From Duncaniella freteri (GTDB lineage Bacteria; Bacteroidota; Bacteroidia; Bacteroidales; Muribaculaceae): a DNA stretch of 64,000 nt. The notes under the pieces were generated by a model. The model ran no database searches, was not told where the DNA came from, and was given only the letters and a program-made list of their open reading frames with translations. How positions within the stretch are numbered: position 1 is the stretch's first letter; the number at the start of each line of letters is the position of its first letter. Shown here piece after piece: positions 49,225 through 56,612 of this stretch. The stretch lies in the NCBI RefSeq assembly GCF_004766125.1, contig NZ_SJSA01000001.1, positions 806,001 to 870,000 on the forward strand, given 5' to 3'. The translations under genes were made by a program, and so were the position numbers.

Positions 49225-49250
49225 AAATGAATCTGTTGGAATTGGTTAAT

Positions 49251-49290
49251 AAAAAAATCAACGCCGAAACCCTAAACGGAATCGGCGTTG
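49251..49290 (-). terminator. Terminator of the tRNA-Val pair
   Basis: Perfect 9-bp stem (49259-49267 with 49282-49290), then seven T on the minus strand, 27 bases before the prfB start. Confidence 0.75.
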
Positions 49291-49299
49291 AACTCGGTG

Positions 49300-49374
49300 T
49301 GGGCGCTGAGGGATTCGAACCCCCGACCCTCTGCTTGTAAGGCAGATGCTCTGAACCAGCTGAGCTAAGCGCCC
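49300..49374 (-). tRNA. tRNA-Val (anticodon TAC), copy 2
   Basis: 75 bases including the discriminator base; CCA not encoded. Acceptor GGGCGCT/AGCGCCC, D arm GCTC...GAGC, anticodon stem TCTGC/GCAGA around loop CTTACAA (TAC), T arm GGGGG-TTCGAAT-CCCTC with one G-T pair. Identical to the copy at 49420. Confidence 0.95.
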
Positions 49375-49419
49375 GAGTTGATTGGCTTATCATGCTAAGC
49401 AAGAAAGATTTTTGAGTGG

Positions 49420-49494
49420 TGGGCGCTGAGGGATTCGAACCCCCGACCCTCTGCTTGTAAGGCAGATGCTCTGAACCAGCTGAGCTAAGCGCCC
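49420..49494 (-). tRNA. tRNA-Val (anticodon TAC), copy 1
   Basis: Same 75-base sequence and cloverleaf as the downstream copy, 45 bases apart. Transcribed from the promoter at 49514-49545. Confidence 0.95.
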
Positions 49495-49513
49495 TTTCTT
49501 GCTTAAAGCGATG

Positions 49514-49545
49514 CAAAGGTAGGCACTATTTTTGAATCCTCCAAA
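49514..49545 (-). promoter_or_regulatory. Promoter of the tRNA-Val pair
   Basis: On the minus strand TTTG (49542-49545), 20-base spacer, TACCTTTG (49514-49521): full consensus, ending 19 bases before the tRNA. Confidence 0.7.
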
Positions 49546-49793
49546 TATTTTGACAAAAAAATTCAAATATTTTTATTTTTTCTGTTCCTGCACCTATTTT
49601 TGACCCCTCCAAGGGGTATACTGCCACAAAAAAGTCGCTCCATATATTAATATAAAATGTATGAACATACAGTGAGATCTCATTGAAAAAAAGCAGAGAC
49701 AACGCATGATCATCACTAATAACAATTAGACATCACCATCACCTTACGGACAAATCATGTATTTTAGGTATATGCTATTCATATTTTAAATAG
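49546..49793. other. AT-rich intergenic stretch
   Basis: About 250 bases with no reading frame of note. A small CCCCT/AGGGG inverted repeat lies near 49605-49617. Nothing else recognised. Confidence 0.4.
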
Positions 49794-49801
49794 TAATTTT
49801 G
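49794..49801 (+). promoter_or_regulatory. -7 element of a candidate small RNA
   Basis: TAATTTTG matches the -7 consensus; the -33 is poor. It points to the hairpin-ended stretch that follows. Confidence 0.4.
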
Positions 49802-49807
49802 CATAGG

Positions 49808-49936
49808 ATACAAAACTCATAGTGGTCTGCCCCATTGAACCAAACATGTAAGCAGACAAAAAAATGTTATTGTTGAGTAAAAGACAGCGACATATTCCCC
49901 AAGTTGCGACAACCCTGGGAGAATGTCGCTCTTTTT
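49808..49936 (+). ncRNA. Candidate small RNA of about 130 bases
   Basis: No reading frame, but a promoter-like octamer lies 7 bases upstream and a strong terminator closes it. Inner hairpin GTCTGC (49825-49830) with GCAGAC (49852-49857). The terminator has an 8-bp stem (49886-49893 with 49923-49930) followed by CTTTTT. No match to a known RNA family was recognised; it is not 6S, SRP or tmRNA by visible motifs. Confidence 0.4.
49886..49936 (+). terminator. Terminator of the candidate small RNA
   Basis: AGCGACAT / ATGTCGCT stem with CTTTTT after it. No plus-strand gene lies upstream, so it must end a non-coding transcript or block antisense flow into the tRNA region. Confidence 0.65.
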
Positions 49937-49979
49937 ATTTCCACCTCAACACAAATAGACATCAACACTCATTACATAG

Positions 49980-50133
49980 TTATCAACATTTTTGCAAAAA
50001 TACCCTAGGATATTATCAACACCATATTACACTGTTTACAAGCATATTAAATAAAATCATATAGAGTTATCAACACTTATCTACAATTAATCAGAAAGCA
50101 TTTGTTGACAAAATGTAAATAAAATGTTGAAAA
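49980..50133. repeat. Cluster of DnaA-box-like nonamers
   Basis: TTATCAACA occurs three times on the plus strand (49980-49988, 50013-50021, 50067-50075) and TTATCTACA once (50077-50085); two inverted one-mismatch copies follow (50103-50111, 50125-50133). All are one base or two from the DnaA consensus TTATCCACA. The surrounding DNA is strongly AT-rich. It lies directly before the tRNA at 50192. It may be an origin-like or DnaA-titrating site; not proven. Confidence 0.45.
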
Positions 50134-50149
50134 CTTTTTATGAAATTAT

Positions 50150-50180
50150 TTTGCCAATCTCAATATTATCACTAACTTTG
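50150..50180 (+). promoter_or_regulatory. Promoter of the CAT-anticodon tRNA
   Basis: TTTG at 50150-50153, 19-base spacer, TAACTTTG at 50173-50180: full consensus, 11 bases before the tRNA. Confidence 0.75.
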
Positions 50181-50191
50181 CACCGCAAAAC

Positions 50192-50265
50192 GGCGAGATA
50201 GCTCAGTTGGTTAGAGCGTCGGATTCATAACCCGGAGGTCCCGAGTTCAATTCTCGGTCTCGCTA
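50192..50265 (+). tRNA. tRNA with anticodon CAT (elongator Met or Ile2)
   Basis: 74 bases; CCA not encoded. D arm GCTC...GAGC, anticodon loop TTCATAA (CAT), T arm CCGAG-TTCAATT-CTCGG. The acceptor starts with a G-T pair and the anticodon stem has an A-C pair next to the loop. It lacks the three G-C pairs and the C1-A72 mismatch of an initiator tRNA, so it is an elongator Met or the lysidine-modified Ile2 tRNA; the sequence alone does not decide. Confidence 0.9.
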
Positions 50266-50274
50266 CAAGCACTG

Positions 50275-50314
50275 ATCAGGAGATAAACATTTGATGTTCA
50301 TCTCCTGATTTTTT
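50275..50314 (+). terminator. Terminator of the tRNA
   Basis: Perfect 10-bp stem (50275-50284 with 50300-50309) followed by TTTTTT. Confidence 0.85.
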
Positions 50315-50321
50315 AATAGAG

Positions 50322-50368
50322 ATTAAAAAATCATAGGCACGCCGGGTGAAAATTCACCCGGCGTGCCT
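50322..50368 (-). terminator. Terminator of the ricT-gldH operon
   Basis: Near-complete palindrome: 16-bp stem (50335-50350 with 50353-50368); on the minus strand it is followed by ATGATTTTTTAATC. Confidence 0.8.
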
Positions 50369-50390
50369 GTTTATCTATTTCCTGCGGACA

Positions 50391-50864
50391 TCATCGCACC
50401 GACACTCCCACTCGGTCAAGACCGCGCAAAGTGTCAACGCGCATTATATGGCGCACAAATACCGGTCGAGACAGATCAATATCGGCTCTCGGATTAAGCA
50501 TTATCTCATGCTGATAATTAGCCCCGAACCCACTCCCCATCCATCGTCCGTAGACATCCGCCAATGTGATGTTGAGAGTATCTCTATAGGAAAATTTTTC
50601 ACCTCGGTATGTCACCTCAATCCAAAGATTGGAATAAGGATAATCATTAGTGTGAGTAAGCCCAAGACGGAGCCCACGATGCACAAGCGAGTCATTGTCG
50701 TGAAGCGACGTATCAACAGGCACAAGCCTCAATGTGTCGCCATACGCCCACCCTTTTGCAGGGATATCAACCCAACGGCTATATTCTCTTTCGGCATCCC
50801 CACACGCAGCAACCGCCGCTCCGAGGGCGGCGATTGCTGAAATAATATAGATAAGCCTCTTCAT
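50391..50864 (-). CDS. gldH: GldH-family lipoprotein
   Basis: 157 residues. Lipoprotein signal 1-21 ending VAACGD (acylated cysteine 21). The core YPYSNLWIEVTYRG, DTLNITLADVYGRWMGSGFG and HEIML match GldH, a lipoprotein first described in flavobacterial gliding. In non-gliding Bacteroidales it is conserved next to ricT and its role is unclear (possibly type IX secretion linked or envelope maintenance). 48 bases after ricT. Confidence 0.85.
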   Translation of the reverse strand: MKRLIYIISAIAALGAAVAACGDAEREYSRWVDIPAKGWAYGDTLRLVPVDTSLHDNDSLVHRGLRLGLTHTNDYPYSNLWIEVTYRGEKFSYRDTLNITLADVYGRWMGSGFGANYQHEIMLNPRADIDLSRPVFVRHIMRVDTLRGLDRVGVSVR

Positions 50865-50912
50865 AAGGCAACTGATCCTGTTATCAATTATTATTTGAAT
50901 GAAATGTTCACA

Positions 50913-52334
50913 TCATTCACCTTGCTGCTCCGGTGTACGAAAAGCCTTGGGTCCGCGGTTTGCCAATTGAGGACGCTGAGCAGGCTGGTCCTGCTCCTTC
51001 GGCTTCGGAGCAGGGTTATCCTTCGGCTGTTGCTCCTTAGGTTTCCCAGATGAAGGCTGCTGACGCTCCTTAGCCTGGGGCTTCTGCCCCTGACGGTCAT
51101 TACGCGGCTTTCGATCCACAAAGTCCTGACGAGGCTGACGCCCTGCTGGATTATCTTTATGAGACTGAGCAGACTGAGGCTGTTTCGGTTTCTGGGGCTG
51201 CTGCTTTGGCTGCTGCCCCTGCGAGGATATCTGCTGCGCCCCGCCATTATTTTGTGGCTGAGACTGGGGCTGTCCCTGTGACTTTTTTTTCTTCTTTTTC
51301 TTTTTACTCTTGTCAAAGCGTGTCAAGTCATCCTGCGAGGCAAGATCTATCGGCTTGGCTTTCTCCTTGGACTTCTCCGCGCCTTCACGTTCAAGCTTGA
51401 CAGGCTTCTCACCACGCTTGTTCATCTCTATCACCTCAAACGCCCTTTCCGCATCGATGGTCACCAGATTTGCTGCCATCTGTTTGTCGGTAGAATATGT
51501 TATCTCCTTCTTGAAGATATCGGTCTTGAAATGATAGTATGTGGAATCGGCAGTCTCCAGGCGTACATTCTTCTCGGGAAGGAACCTAGAGCTTTCCACA
51601 TACGTGTCCACCTCAAAATTAAGGCAACATTTGAGCTTTGCACACTGCCCGGCAAGCTTCTGAGGATTTAGCGATATGTCCTGGTAACGTGCCGCACTGG
51701 TCCCGACCGAAACAAAATTAGTCATCCAGCTTGCACAGCAGAGCGGACGGCCGCACGACCCTATACCGCCGATACGCCCCGCCTCCTGACGCGCGCCTAT
51801 CTGCTTCATCTCTATACGCACCTTGAACGTGTCGGCAAGCACCTTGATGAGCTGACGGAAATCCACCCGCTCATCAGCTATATAATAGAATATCGCTTTG
51901 TTGCCGTCGCCCTGATACTCCACATCGCCTATCTTCATGTTAAGGCTAAGCGACTCGGCTATCTTGCGGGCACGTATCATAGTGTCGTTCTCACGAGCGC
52001 GTGCCTCTTCATACTTCTCTATGTCGGCAGGTTTTGCCTTGCGGAACACCCTCTTGATCTCCGCCTCATTCTTCACTCCGGCACGGCGCATCTGAAGTGC
52101 CACAAGTTTGCCGGTGAGAGTTACACTGCCTATGTCATGACCCGGAGAAGCCTCCACCGCAACCATATCGCCGGTCTCAAGAGGAAGGTTCAGCGAATTG
52201 CGGTAATAGCCTTTTCTGGTATTCTTGAACTGGACCTCGACAATGTCATATTCAGTAGAGGTTCCCGGGATATCTTCGAGCCAGTTGAAACAATGGAGCT
52301 TGCCGCGCGGACAGCGGCGGTCTTTCTCTTCCAT
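50913..52334 (-). CDS. ricT: RicT/PSP1-family protein with long low-complexity tail
   Basis: 473 residues. Residues about 1-300 are the PSP1/RicT domain: VEVQFKNTRKGYYRN, GDMVAVEASPGHDIGSVTLTG, and the cysteine-rich GGIGSCGRPLCCASW and GQCAKLKCCLNFE, which hold an Fe-S cluster in the B. subtilis RicAFT complex. The C-terminal 150 residues are Lys/Gln/Pro-rich and disordered, with a run of nine lysines (from an A-rich DNA stretch near 51282-51303) and many QP repeats. In B. subtilis the Ric complex directs RNase Y processing; here ricT is 14 bases from rny on the same strand. Confidence 0.9.
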   Translation of the reverse strand: MEEKDRRCPRGKLHCFNWLEDIPGTSTEYDIVEVQFKNTRKGYYRNSLNLPLETGDMVAVEASPGHDIGSVTLTGKLVALQMRRAGVKNEAEIKRVFRKAKPADIEKYEEARARENDTMIRARKIAESLSLNMKIGDVEYQGDGNKAIFYYIADERVDFRQLIKVLADTFKVRIEMKQIGARQEAGRIGGIGSCGRPLCCASWMTNFVSVGTSAARYQDISLNPQKLAGQCAKLKCCLNFEVDTYVESSRFLPEKNVRLETADSTYYHFKTDIFKKEITYSTDKQMAANLVTIDAERAFEVIEMNKRGEKPVKLEREGAEKSKEKAKPIDLASQDDLTRFDKSKKKKKKKKSQGQPQSQPQNNGGAQQISSQGQQPKQQPQKPKQPQSAQSHKDNPAGRQPRQDFVDRKPRNDRQGQKPQAKERQQPSSGKPKEQQPKDNPAPKPKEQDQPAQRPQLANRGPKAFRTPEQQGE

Positions 52335-52348
52335 CAGTCCGACCCTCC

Positions 52349-53890
52349 TTATTTTGCAAAACTTACCGAACGAGTCTCGCGGATTACGGTGATCTTCACC
52401 TGTCCGGGATAGGTCATCTCGTCCTGGATGCGACGAGCTATCTCCTCCGACAGCTTTTCGGTCTCTACATCATCGATCTTGTCGGCTCCCACTATGACAC
52501 GCAGTTCACGACCAGCCTGGATAGCATAAGTCTTTATAACACCCGGATACGACAGGGCAAGCTGCTCAAGGTCATTGAGTCGTTTGATATACGCCTCGAC
52601 AATCTCTCTACGCGCTCCGGGACGTGCTCCCGAAATAGCATCACACACCTGTACGATAGGAGCAAGAAGCGATGTCTGCTCTATCTCATCATGATGGGCA
52701 CCTATGGCATTGCATATTTCAGGTTTCTCCTTATATTTCTCGGCGAGTTTCATGCCGAGGAGTGCATGGGGCAGTTCGGGCTCCTCATCAGGCACCTTGC
52801 CTATGTCGTGCAGAAGTCCTGCACGACGCGCCTTCTTGGGATTAAGACCGAGCTCCGAAGCCATGATGGCGCACAGATTAGCAGTCTCACGTGAATGCTG
52901 CAACAGATTCTGACCATAGCTTGAGCGATACTTCATCTTGCCCACCATACGTATCAGATCGGGGTGCAGACCATGGATGCCAAGATCGATGGCTGTACGC
53001 TTTCCGGTCTCGACAATCTCCTCCTCAATCTGGCGGCGCACTTTGCCTACCACTTCTTCTATACGGGCAGGGTGAATACGGCCGTCAGCCACGAGCTGGT
53101 GAAGGGCGAGGCGCGCTATCTCGCGACGCACCGGATCAAAGCCCGAGAGGACAATCGCCTCGGGGGTGTCATCCACGATGATCTCAATGCCGGTAGCAGC
53201 CTCAAGAGCGCGAATATTACGACCCTCTCTACCGATTATACGACCCTTGATCTCATCACTGTCGATATGGAACACAGTCACCGAATTCTCTATTGCGGTC
53301 TCCGTGGCAAGACGCTGTATAGACTGCACGACTATACGCTTAGCCTCCTTGTTGGCTGTCATCTTCGCCTCGTCCATTATGTCATGGATATATGCTGCGG
53401 CAGCAGTCTTTGCCTCATCCTTGAGACTTTCTATAAGCTTCTCCTTTGCCTCCTCGCTTGAGAGTCCCGAGATGTGTTCAAGTGTCTCCTGAGCCGACTT
53501 GCGCATACGCTCCAGCTCTTCACCTCTTGCTTCGAGTGCCTGTCCCTGGGCTTCAAGCTCACGGCGGGTCTGGTCAATCTCATTGCGGGCTTTGGTGTTT
53601 TCACTCTGCTGCTGGTTGAGCTGAGCCTGACGCTGCTTAATCTTCGCCTCTTCGCTCTGCACGCGTGACAGACGCTGGTTGGCAGCCTTCTCGGCATCGG
53701 ATTTTATACGCAGCTCCTGCTCGCGAGCCTCAAGAAGCTTGTCCTTCATGATGACTTCCGCCTCGCGCTGAGCGTCCTCGACTATTGTCTTTGCACGTGA
53801 GCGTCCTGTAGCCTTCTGCACGGCTCCGAGTATTCCAATACCCAAAGCGGCTCCGATCAATGCGATGGCGATATAAAGTAGAATAATCAT
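52349..53890 (-). CDS. rny: Ribonuclease Y
   Basis: 513 residues from [13 protein letters not shown] (ATG at 53888-53890); a longer in-frame start lies in the 6S-like region and gives a non-native N-terminus. N-terminal membrane anchor (about 1-23), long coiled coil (about 25-195), KH domain ([23 protein letters not shown]) and HD domain ([52 protein letters not shown]). Membrane-bound endoribonuclease that starts mRNA decay. 14 bases before ricT. Confidence 0.95.
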   Translation of the reverse strand: MIILLYIAIALIGAALGIGILGAVQKATGRSRAKTIVEDAQREAEVIMKDKLLEAREQELRIKSDAEKAANQRLSRVQSEEAKIKQRQAQLNQQQSENTKARNEIDQTRRELEAQGQALEARGEELERMRKSAQETLEHISGLSSEEAKEKLIESLKDEAKTAAAAYIHDIMDEAKMTANKEAKRIVVQSIQRLATETAIENSVTVFHIDSDEIKGRIIGREGRNIRALEAATGIEIIVDDTPEAIVLSGFDPVRREIARLALHQLVADGRIHPARIEEVVGKVRRQIEEEIVETGKRTAIDLGIHGLHPDLIRMVGKMKYRSSYGQNLLQHSRETANLCAIMASELGLNPKKARRAGLLHDIGKVPDEEPELPHALLGMKLAEKYKEKPEICNAIGAHHDEIEQTSLLAPIVQVCDAISGARPGARREIVEAYIKRLNDLEQLALSYPGVIKTYAIQAGRELRVIVGADKIDDVETEKLSEEIARRIQDEMTYPGQVKITVIRETRSVSFAK

Positions 53891-53924
53891 AAAAATGTTA
53901 AACTGTAAAATAAAGATGAATAAA

Positions 53925-54035
53925 GATATAAAAAACACACGTGTTGACCCTCCTGGAAGCGACATCTCCGCAAAGAGAATGCGTTCGTTTCAGAAATAAG
54001 TCAATCGTGCGTGATGGACCGGTGTGTTTCGCCTT
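53925..54035 (-). ncRNA. ssrS: 6S-like RNA candidate between zapA and rny
   Basis: Minus-strand RNA of roughly 105 bases with rod-like pairing: closing stem AAACACAC (54022-54029) with GTGTGTTT (53933-53940), next TTGAC with GTCAA, then CTG/CAG, CGA/TCG and CGC/GCG stems separated by bulges, as in 6S RNA. A run of six T follows the closing stem. It is shorter than a classical 6S (about 180 bases) and has no own promoter match, so it may be processed from the zapA transcript. In gamma-proteobacteria ssrS also follows zapA. Confidence 0.4.
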
Positions 54036-54057
54036 TAAGCCAAGCCATGGGGCAGCT

Positions 54058-54363
54058 TTATGGAGCGACATCTTCAAGAAGCAGGTAATCAAACTCCTGC
54101 TCCAGATCGTTCAGGACTCTGTCAAGACTCTCGGCCGCCTCAAGATTGCTATAATACAACTGGGCAAACCTGAAAGTCACCATAGCCAGAATCTCAGCCG
54201 ATGACTTGTCGCTGAACTCATCCTTCTCCTTCCACTTTTTCCACAATCCGTTGATATTTTCTTCGGCTCTTCTCACCAATGGCTCCTGACTGAGAGGCAC
54301 ATTTAGCTGAATGCGTGGGAGGTCGGCGATATGGATGGATATGTTATGTTTTTTTTCGGACAT
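54058..54363 (-). CDS. zapA: Cell division protein ZapA
   Basis: 101 residues. MSEKKHNISIHIADLPRIQL start, VRRAEENINGLWKKWKEKD, and the C-terminal coiled coil AMVTFRFAQLYYSNLEAAES. Positive regulator of FtsZ ring assembly. The longer in-frame start upstream overlaps the coiled-coil gene and is rejected. Its ATG shares one base with the previous stop (TGATG), implying coupling. Confidence 0.85.
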   Translation of the reverse strand: MSEKKHNISIHIADLPRIQLNVPLSQEPLVRRAEENINGLWKKWKEKDEFSDKSSAEILAMVTFRFAQLYYSNLEAAESLDRVLNDLEQEFDYLLLEDVAP

Positions 54364-54656
54364 CAGATGCTTAACTGGGCGATGCACTTGTCGATTTCGC
54401 GCACTAACTCGGATAGGAATGCCCTTGTCACCTCCACATCTTTGTGATCGGGCGTTAGCACCGATGTCACTTTCAGGCATTCGATCTCGGCATCCTTGAC
54501 GGAAATCTCCCGCCGAAGCCGCGCCACCTCCGCCCGAAGCTGCATTTCTCGTGACTCCACCTCCTCTTTGGCACGTTTCACCGCCTTATAGCGGTCAGTG
54601 AGCAACGAGGCTTTGGACTGGAGTCTGGCAATGCGTTGTTGAAGGTTCCTGGCCAT
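54363..54656 (-). CDS. ZapB-like coiled-coil protein
   Basis: 97 residues from MARNLQQRIARLQSKASLLT. A single long coiled coil (about 5-65; KRAKEEVESREMQLRAEVAR) and a conserved C-terminal segment VTRAFLSELVREIDKCIAQL. A start 57 bases upstream (54713) lies before the -7 element TACTTTTG and is therefore unlikely. Small coiled-coil partners of ZapA (ZapB-like) are usual here in Bacteroidales; function is inferred from position and shape only. Confidence 0.6.
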   Translation of the reverse strand: MARNLQQRIARLQSKASLLTDRYKAVKRAKEEVESREMQLRAEVARLRREISVKDAEIECLKVTSVLTPDHKDVEVTRAFLSELVREIDKCIAQLSI

Positions 54657-54673
54657 TCTTTTCCAAATTTCCA

Positions 54674-54681
54674 CAAAAGTA
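54674..54681 (-). promoter_or_regulatory. -7 element of the zap/rny/ricT/gldH cluster
   Basis: TACTTTTG on the minus strand matches TAnnTTTG, 17 bases before the ATG at 54656. It fixes the start of the ZapB-like gene. No clear -33. Confidence 0.5.
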
Positions 54682-54774
54682 CTAAAATCTTTCCATATAT
54701 CCCACCGCGTCATCCATATTTTATATAGCCAACCCTCTTTTTAACCAAAATAATGTTAACGACGATCAGGATGC

Positions 54775-54804
54775 TTGCAGTAATAGAAAAAAGTCGTACC
54801 TTTG
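54775..54804 (+). promoter_or_regulatory. Promoter of the SRP RNA gene
   Basis: TTG at 54775-54777, 19-base spacer, TACCTTTG at 54797-54804, ending 4-5 bases before the RNA. Confidence 0.65.
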
Positions 54805-54807
54805 CAC

Positions 54808-54914
54808 TCGGGTAAGTCCTACACGACCAGCTCCCCGAGAACTCCGCCAGGTCTTGATCGAAGCAACGGTATCGGGTCGTAGCGGTGCGATGTAGTCAGC
54901 TTACCCCTTTTTTT
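54808..54914 (+). ncRNA. ffs: Signal recognition particle RNA, small bacterial type
   Basis: About 105 bases. Ends pair as GGGTAAG (54810-54816) with CTTACCC (54900-54906), followed by a T run that ends transcription. The centre holds the Ffh-binding helix-8 region CCGCCAGGTCTTGATCGAAG with CAACGG completing the conserved internal loops (CAGG and AAGCAACGG halves). The apical loop (TTGAT) is not a standard GGAA tetraloop. RNA component of SRP that targets membrane proteins to the Sec machinery. Confidence 0.85.
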
Positions 54915-55098
54915 GTGCCCTATTGCAACCTTTTTTAGCTCATAATTAACACATTTAACACAACACTGTTAATTCTCACACTACAGCTGCCTAATTTTAT
55001 TTTCCTTTGAACAATTAAAGATTGCTTAACGTTACAAGTTCATAAAGTATCATACTTAGAAAGACTAAAAAACATCTACACAAGTTTCATTTAACTTT
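54915..55098 (+). other. 5' region of the second OmpA-family gene
   Basis: 184 AT-rich bases; no good promoter match (TTCCTTTG near 55000-55007 has one mismatch from TAnnTTTG). Confidence 0.3.
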
Positions 55099-56319
55099 AT
55101 GAGAGTAATGAAAAAGCAACTATTTCTTTTGGCAGCCTTAGGCGGGGTCTTACTGACTGCCGGCAACGCAAACGCTCAGGAGACAGCTGTCGTAGTCGAA
55201 GAGAGCACTTTCGATGTAGAACAGGTTCCCTGCAAAGACATCTACACTCCCGGATCATGGCGCGATAACTGGTATGTACAACTCGGCGCAGGCATGCGCG
55301 TGCCCTTAGTCGAATGGGGCTCCAAGGACCGCCACATAACAGCCATCTACAATCTCGGTGTCGGACGCTGGATCTCACCCTATCTCGGATTCCGGTTCTC
55401 AGCACTCTACGGCTCCATGCATTATAAAGGAGGCGACGCCATGGCATCGGCCCGCACCGCCAATCTCAATGTCGACTTCATGTGGGACATGCTCAACTCC
55501 ATTTCCGGCTACAACCCCTCACGAGCATTCTCCATAGTACCTTTCGTCGGCCTTGGCGGCACATATGTGTTCCATTACCGCGACAATGCCCTTGCCAACG
55601 ACCGTAGCAATGACGGCAACATCAAGGGCAACCAGTGGCTCATGCCGGTATCAGCAGGCATACAGCTGCGATTCCGCGTCAGCCCCTATGTCGACATCTT
55701 CGCCGAAGGCCGCAGCACATTCTATGGCGACAACTTCAACAACACCGTCTACGGCCGTCCGCTTGACCTTGATATAGCCGCTGTGGGTGGCGTCATCATC
55801 CACTTCACCGGCTCTAAATTCCAGCGTTACAATCCTTGCGATTATGTGAACGCTCTCTCTCAGGCTAATGCCCAGGTCAACGACCTGCGTGCGGCACTCG
55901 CCACCACCTCAGCAGCCCTTGCCGCAGCAGAAGCACAGCTGCCATGCCCCGAGGTGCCCGAGACAGTGACCGTAGAAGCTGAATCGACCACGCTGTTCCC
56001 CACTGTACGCTTCAAACTTAATTCAGCATATGTATCCTCCGAGGAGATGGTCAATGTATACAACATTGCCGAATATATGAAAGCAAATCCCAATGCTCAG
56101 ATAGTAGTACGCGGATACGCCGACAAGGACACCGGTTCAGCAGCCTACAACATGAAGCTTTCCGAACGCCGCGCCAAAGCTGTCGCCGACATCCTCACAG
56201 GCGATTATGGAATCTCCGATAGCCGCCTCATCCTCGAAGCCGCCGGTTCCGACACCCAGATCTACCCAACAAACGACTGGAACCGTATCGTAATATTTGC
56301 CGCTCCCGAATTACCCTAA
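55099..56319 (+). CDS. OmpA-family outer membrane protein, second paralog
   Basis: 406 residues (or 403 from ATG 55108, MKKQLFLLAALGG). Signal peptide ends NANAQ. Beta-barrel about 50-250 (DNWYVQLGAGMRVPL, GRWISPYLGFRFSALYGSM, IAAVGGVIIHFTGSKF), a short alanine-rich coiled coil (NAQVNDLRAALATTSAALAA), then OmpA domain (TVRFKLNSAYVSSEE, IVVRGYADKDTGSAAYNMKL, SERRAKAVADIL). Same architecture as the protein at 22578. Probably an abundant envelope anchor. Terminator follows. Confidence 0.92.
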   Translation: MRVMKKQLFLLAALGGVLLTAGNANAQETAVVVEESTFDVEQVPCKDIYTPGSWRDNWYVQLGAGMRVPLVEWGSKDRHITAIYNLGVGRWISPYLGFRFSALYGSMHYKGGDAMASARTANLNVDFMWDMLNSISGYNPSRAFSIVPFVGLGGTYVFHYRDNALANDRSNDGNIKGNQWLMPVSAGIQLRFRVSPYVDIFAEGRSTFYGDNFNNTVYGRPLDLDIAAVGGVIIHFTGSKFQRYNPCDYVNALSQANAQVNDLRAALATTSAALAAAEAQLPCPEVPETVTVEAESTTLFPTVRFKLNSAYVSSEEMVNVYNIAEYMKANPNAQIVVRGYADKDTGSAAYNMKLSERRAKAVADILTGDYGISDSRLILEAAGSDTQIYPTNDWNRIVIFAAPELP

Positions 56320-56346
56320 CCTTTCCTCGTGAACAATAGTTCCCCA

Positions 56347-56388
56347 TGCGCCCCGACCCTCAACCAAGAGAGCCGGGGCGCATTTTAA
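56347..56388 (+). terminator. Terminator of the second OmpA-family gene
   Basis: Perfect 10-bp GC-rich stem (56347-56356 with 56375-56384), then TTTTAAT. Confidence 0.85.
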
Positions 56389-56612
56389 TATCACACCACA
56401 AAAATAATACAGATTGATAATTAATGTTAAACAATATGCATTTTATTTGTTTTTTATAAAATAATCCATTATATTGCAACAGAATCAAAAAATATCATAT
56501 CAAAACACATCAATCACTCATAATACTCAACAGTGCCAAACCATAATCTTATAATATAGACTGATTATCCGTGAAAACACATCATCAATCTCTCCTTAAA
56601 CAACCAGCCTTT
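56388..56612. other. AT-rich spacer before the JAB-like lipoprotein
   Basis: About 220 bases, very AT-rich. Contains an in-frame ATG-less extension of the next gene but no recognisable promoter or structure. Confidence 0.3.

Noticed and set aside
49190..49516. Open frame of 108 codons across both tRNA-Val genes
   Set aside because: It is a translation of two identical tRNAs and their flanks; the repeated peptide comes from the tandem tRNA sequence.
49560..50190. Chromosomal replication origin
   Set aside because: DnaA-box-like repeats are present, but the C-over-G bias of the plus strand looks the same on both sides, and no dnaA or other origin marker is adjacent. Kept only as a DnaA-box-like cluster.
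54364..54480. Longer start of zapA
   Set aside because: Covers the ZapB-like gene in another frame and has no ZapA-like sequence.
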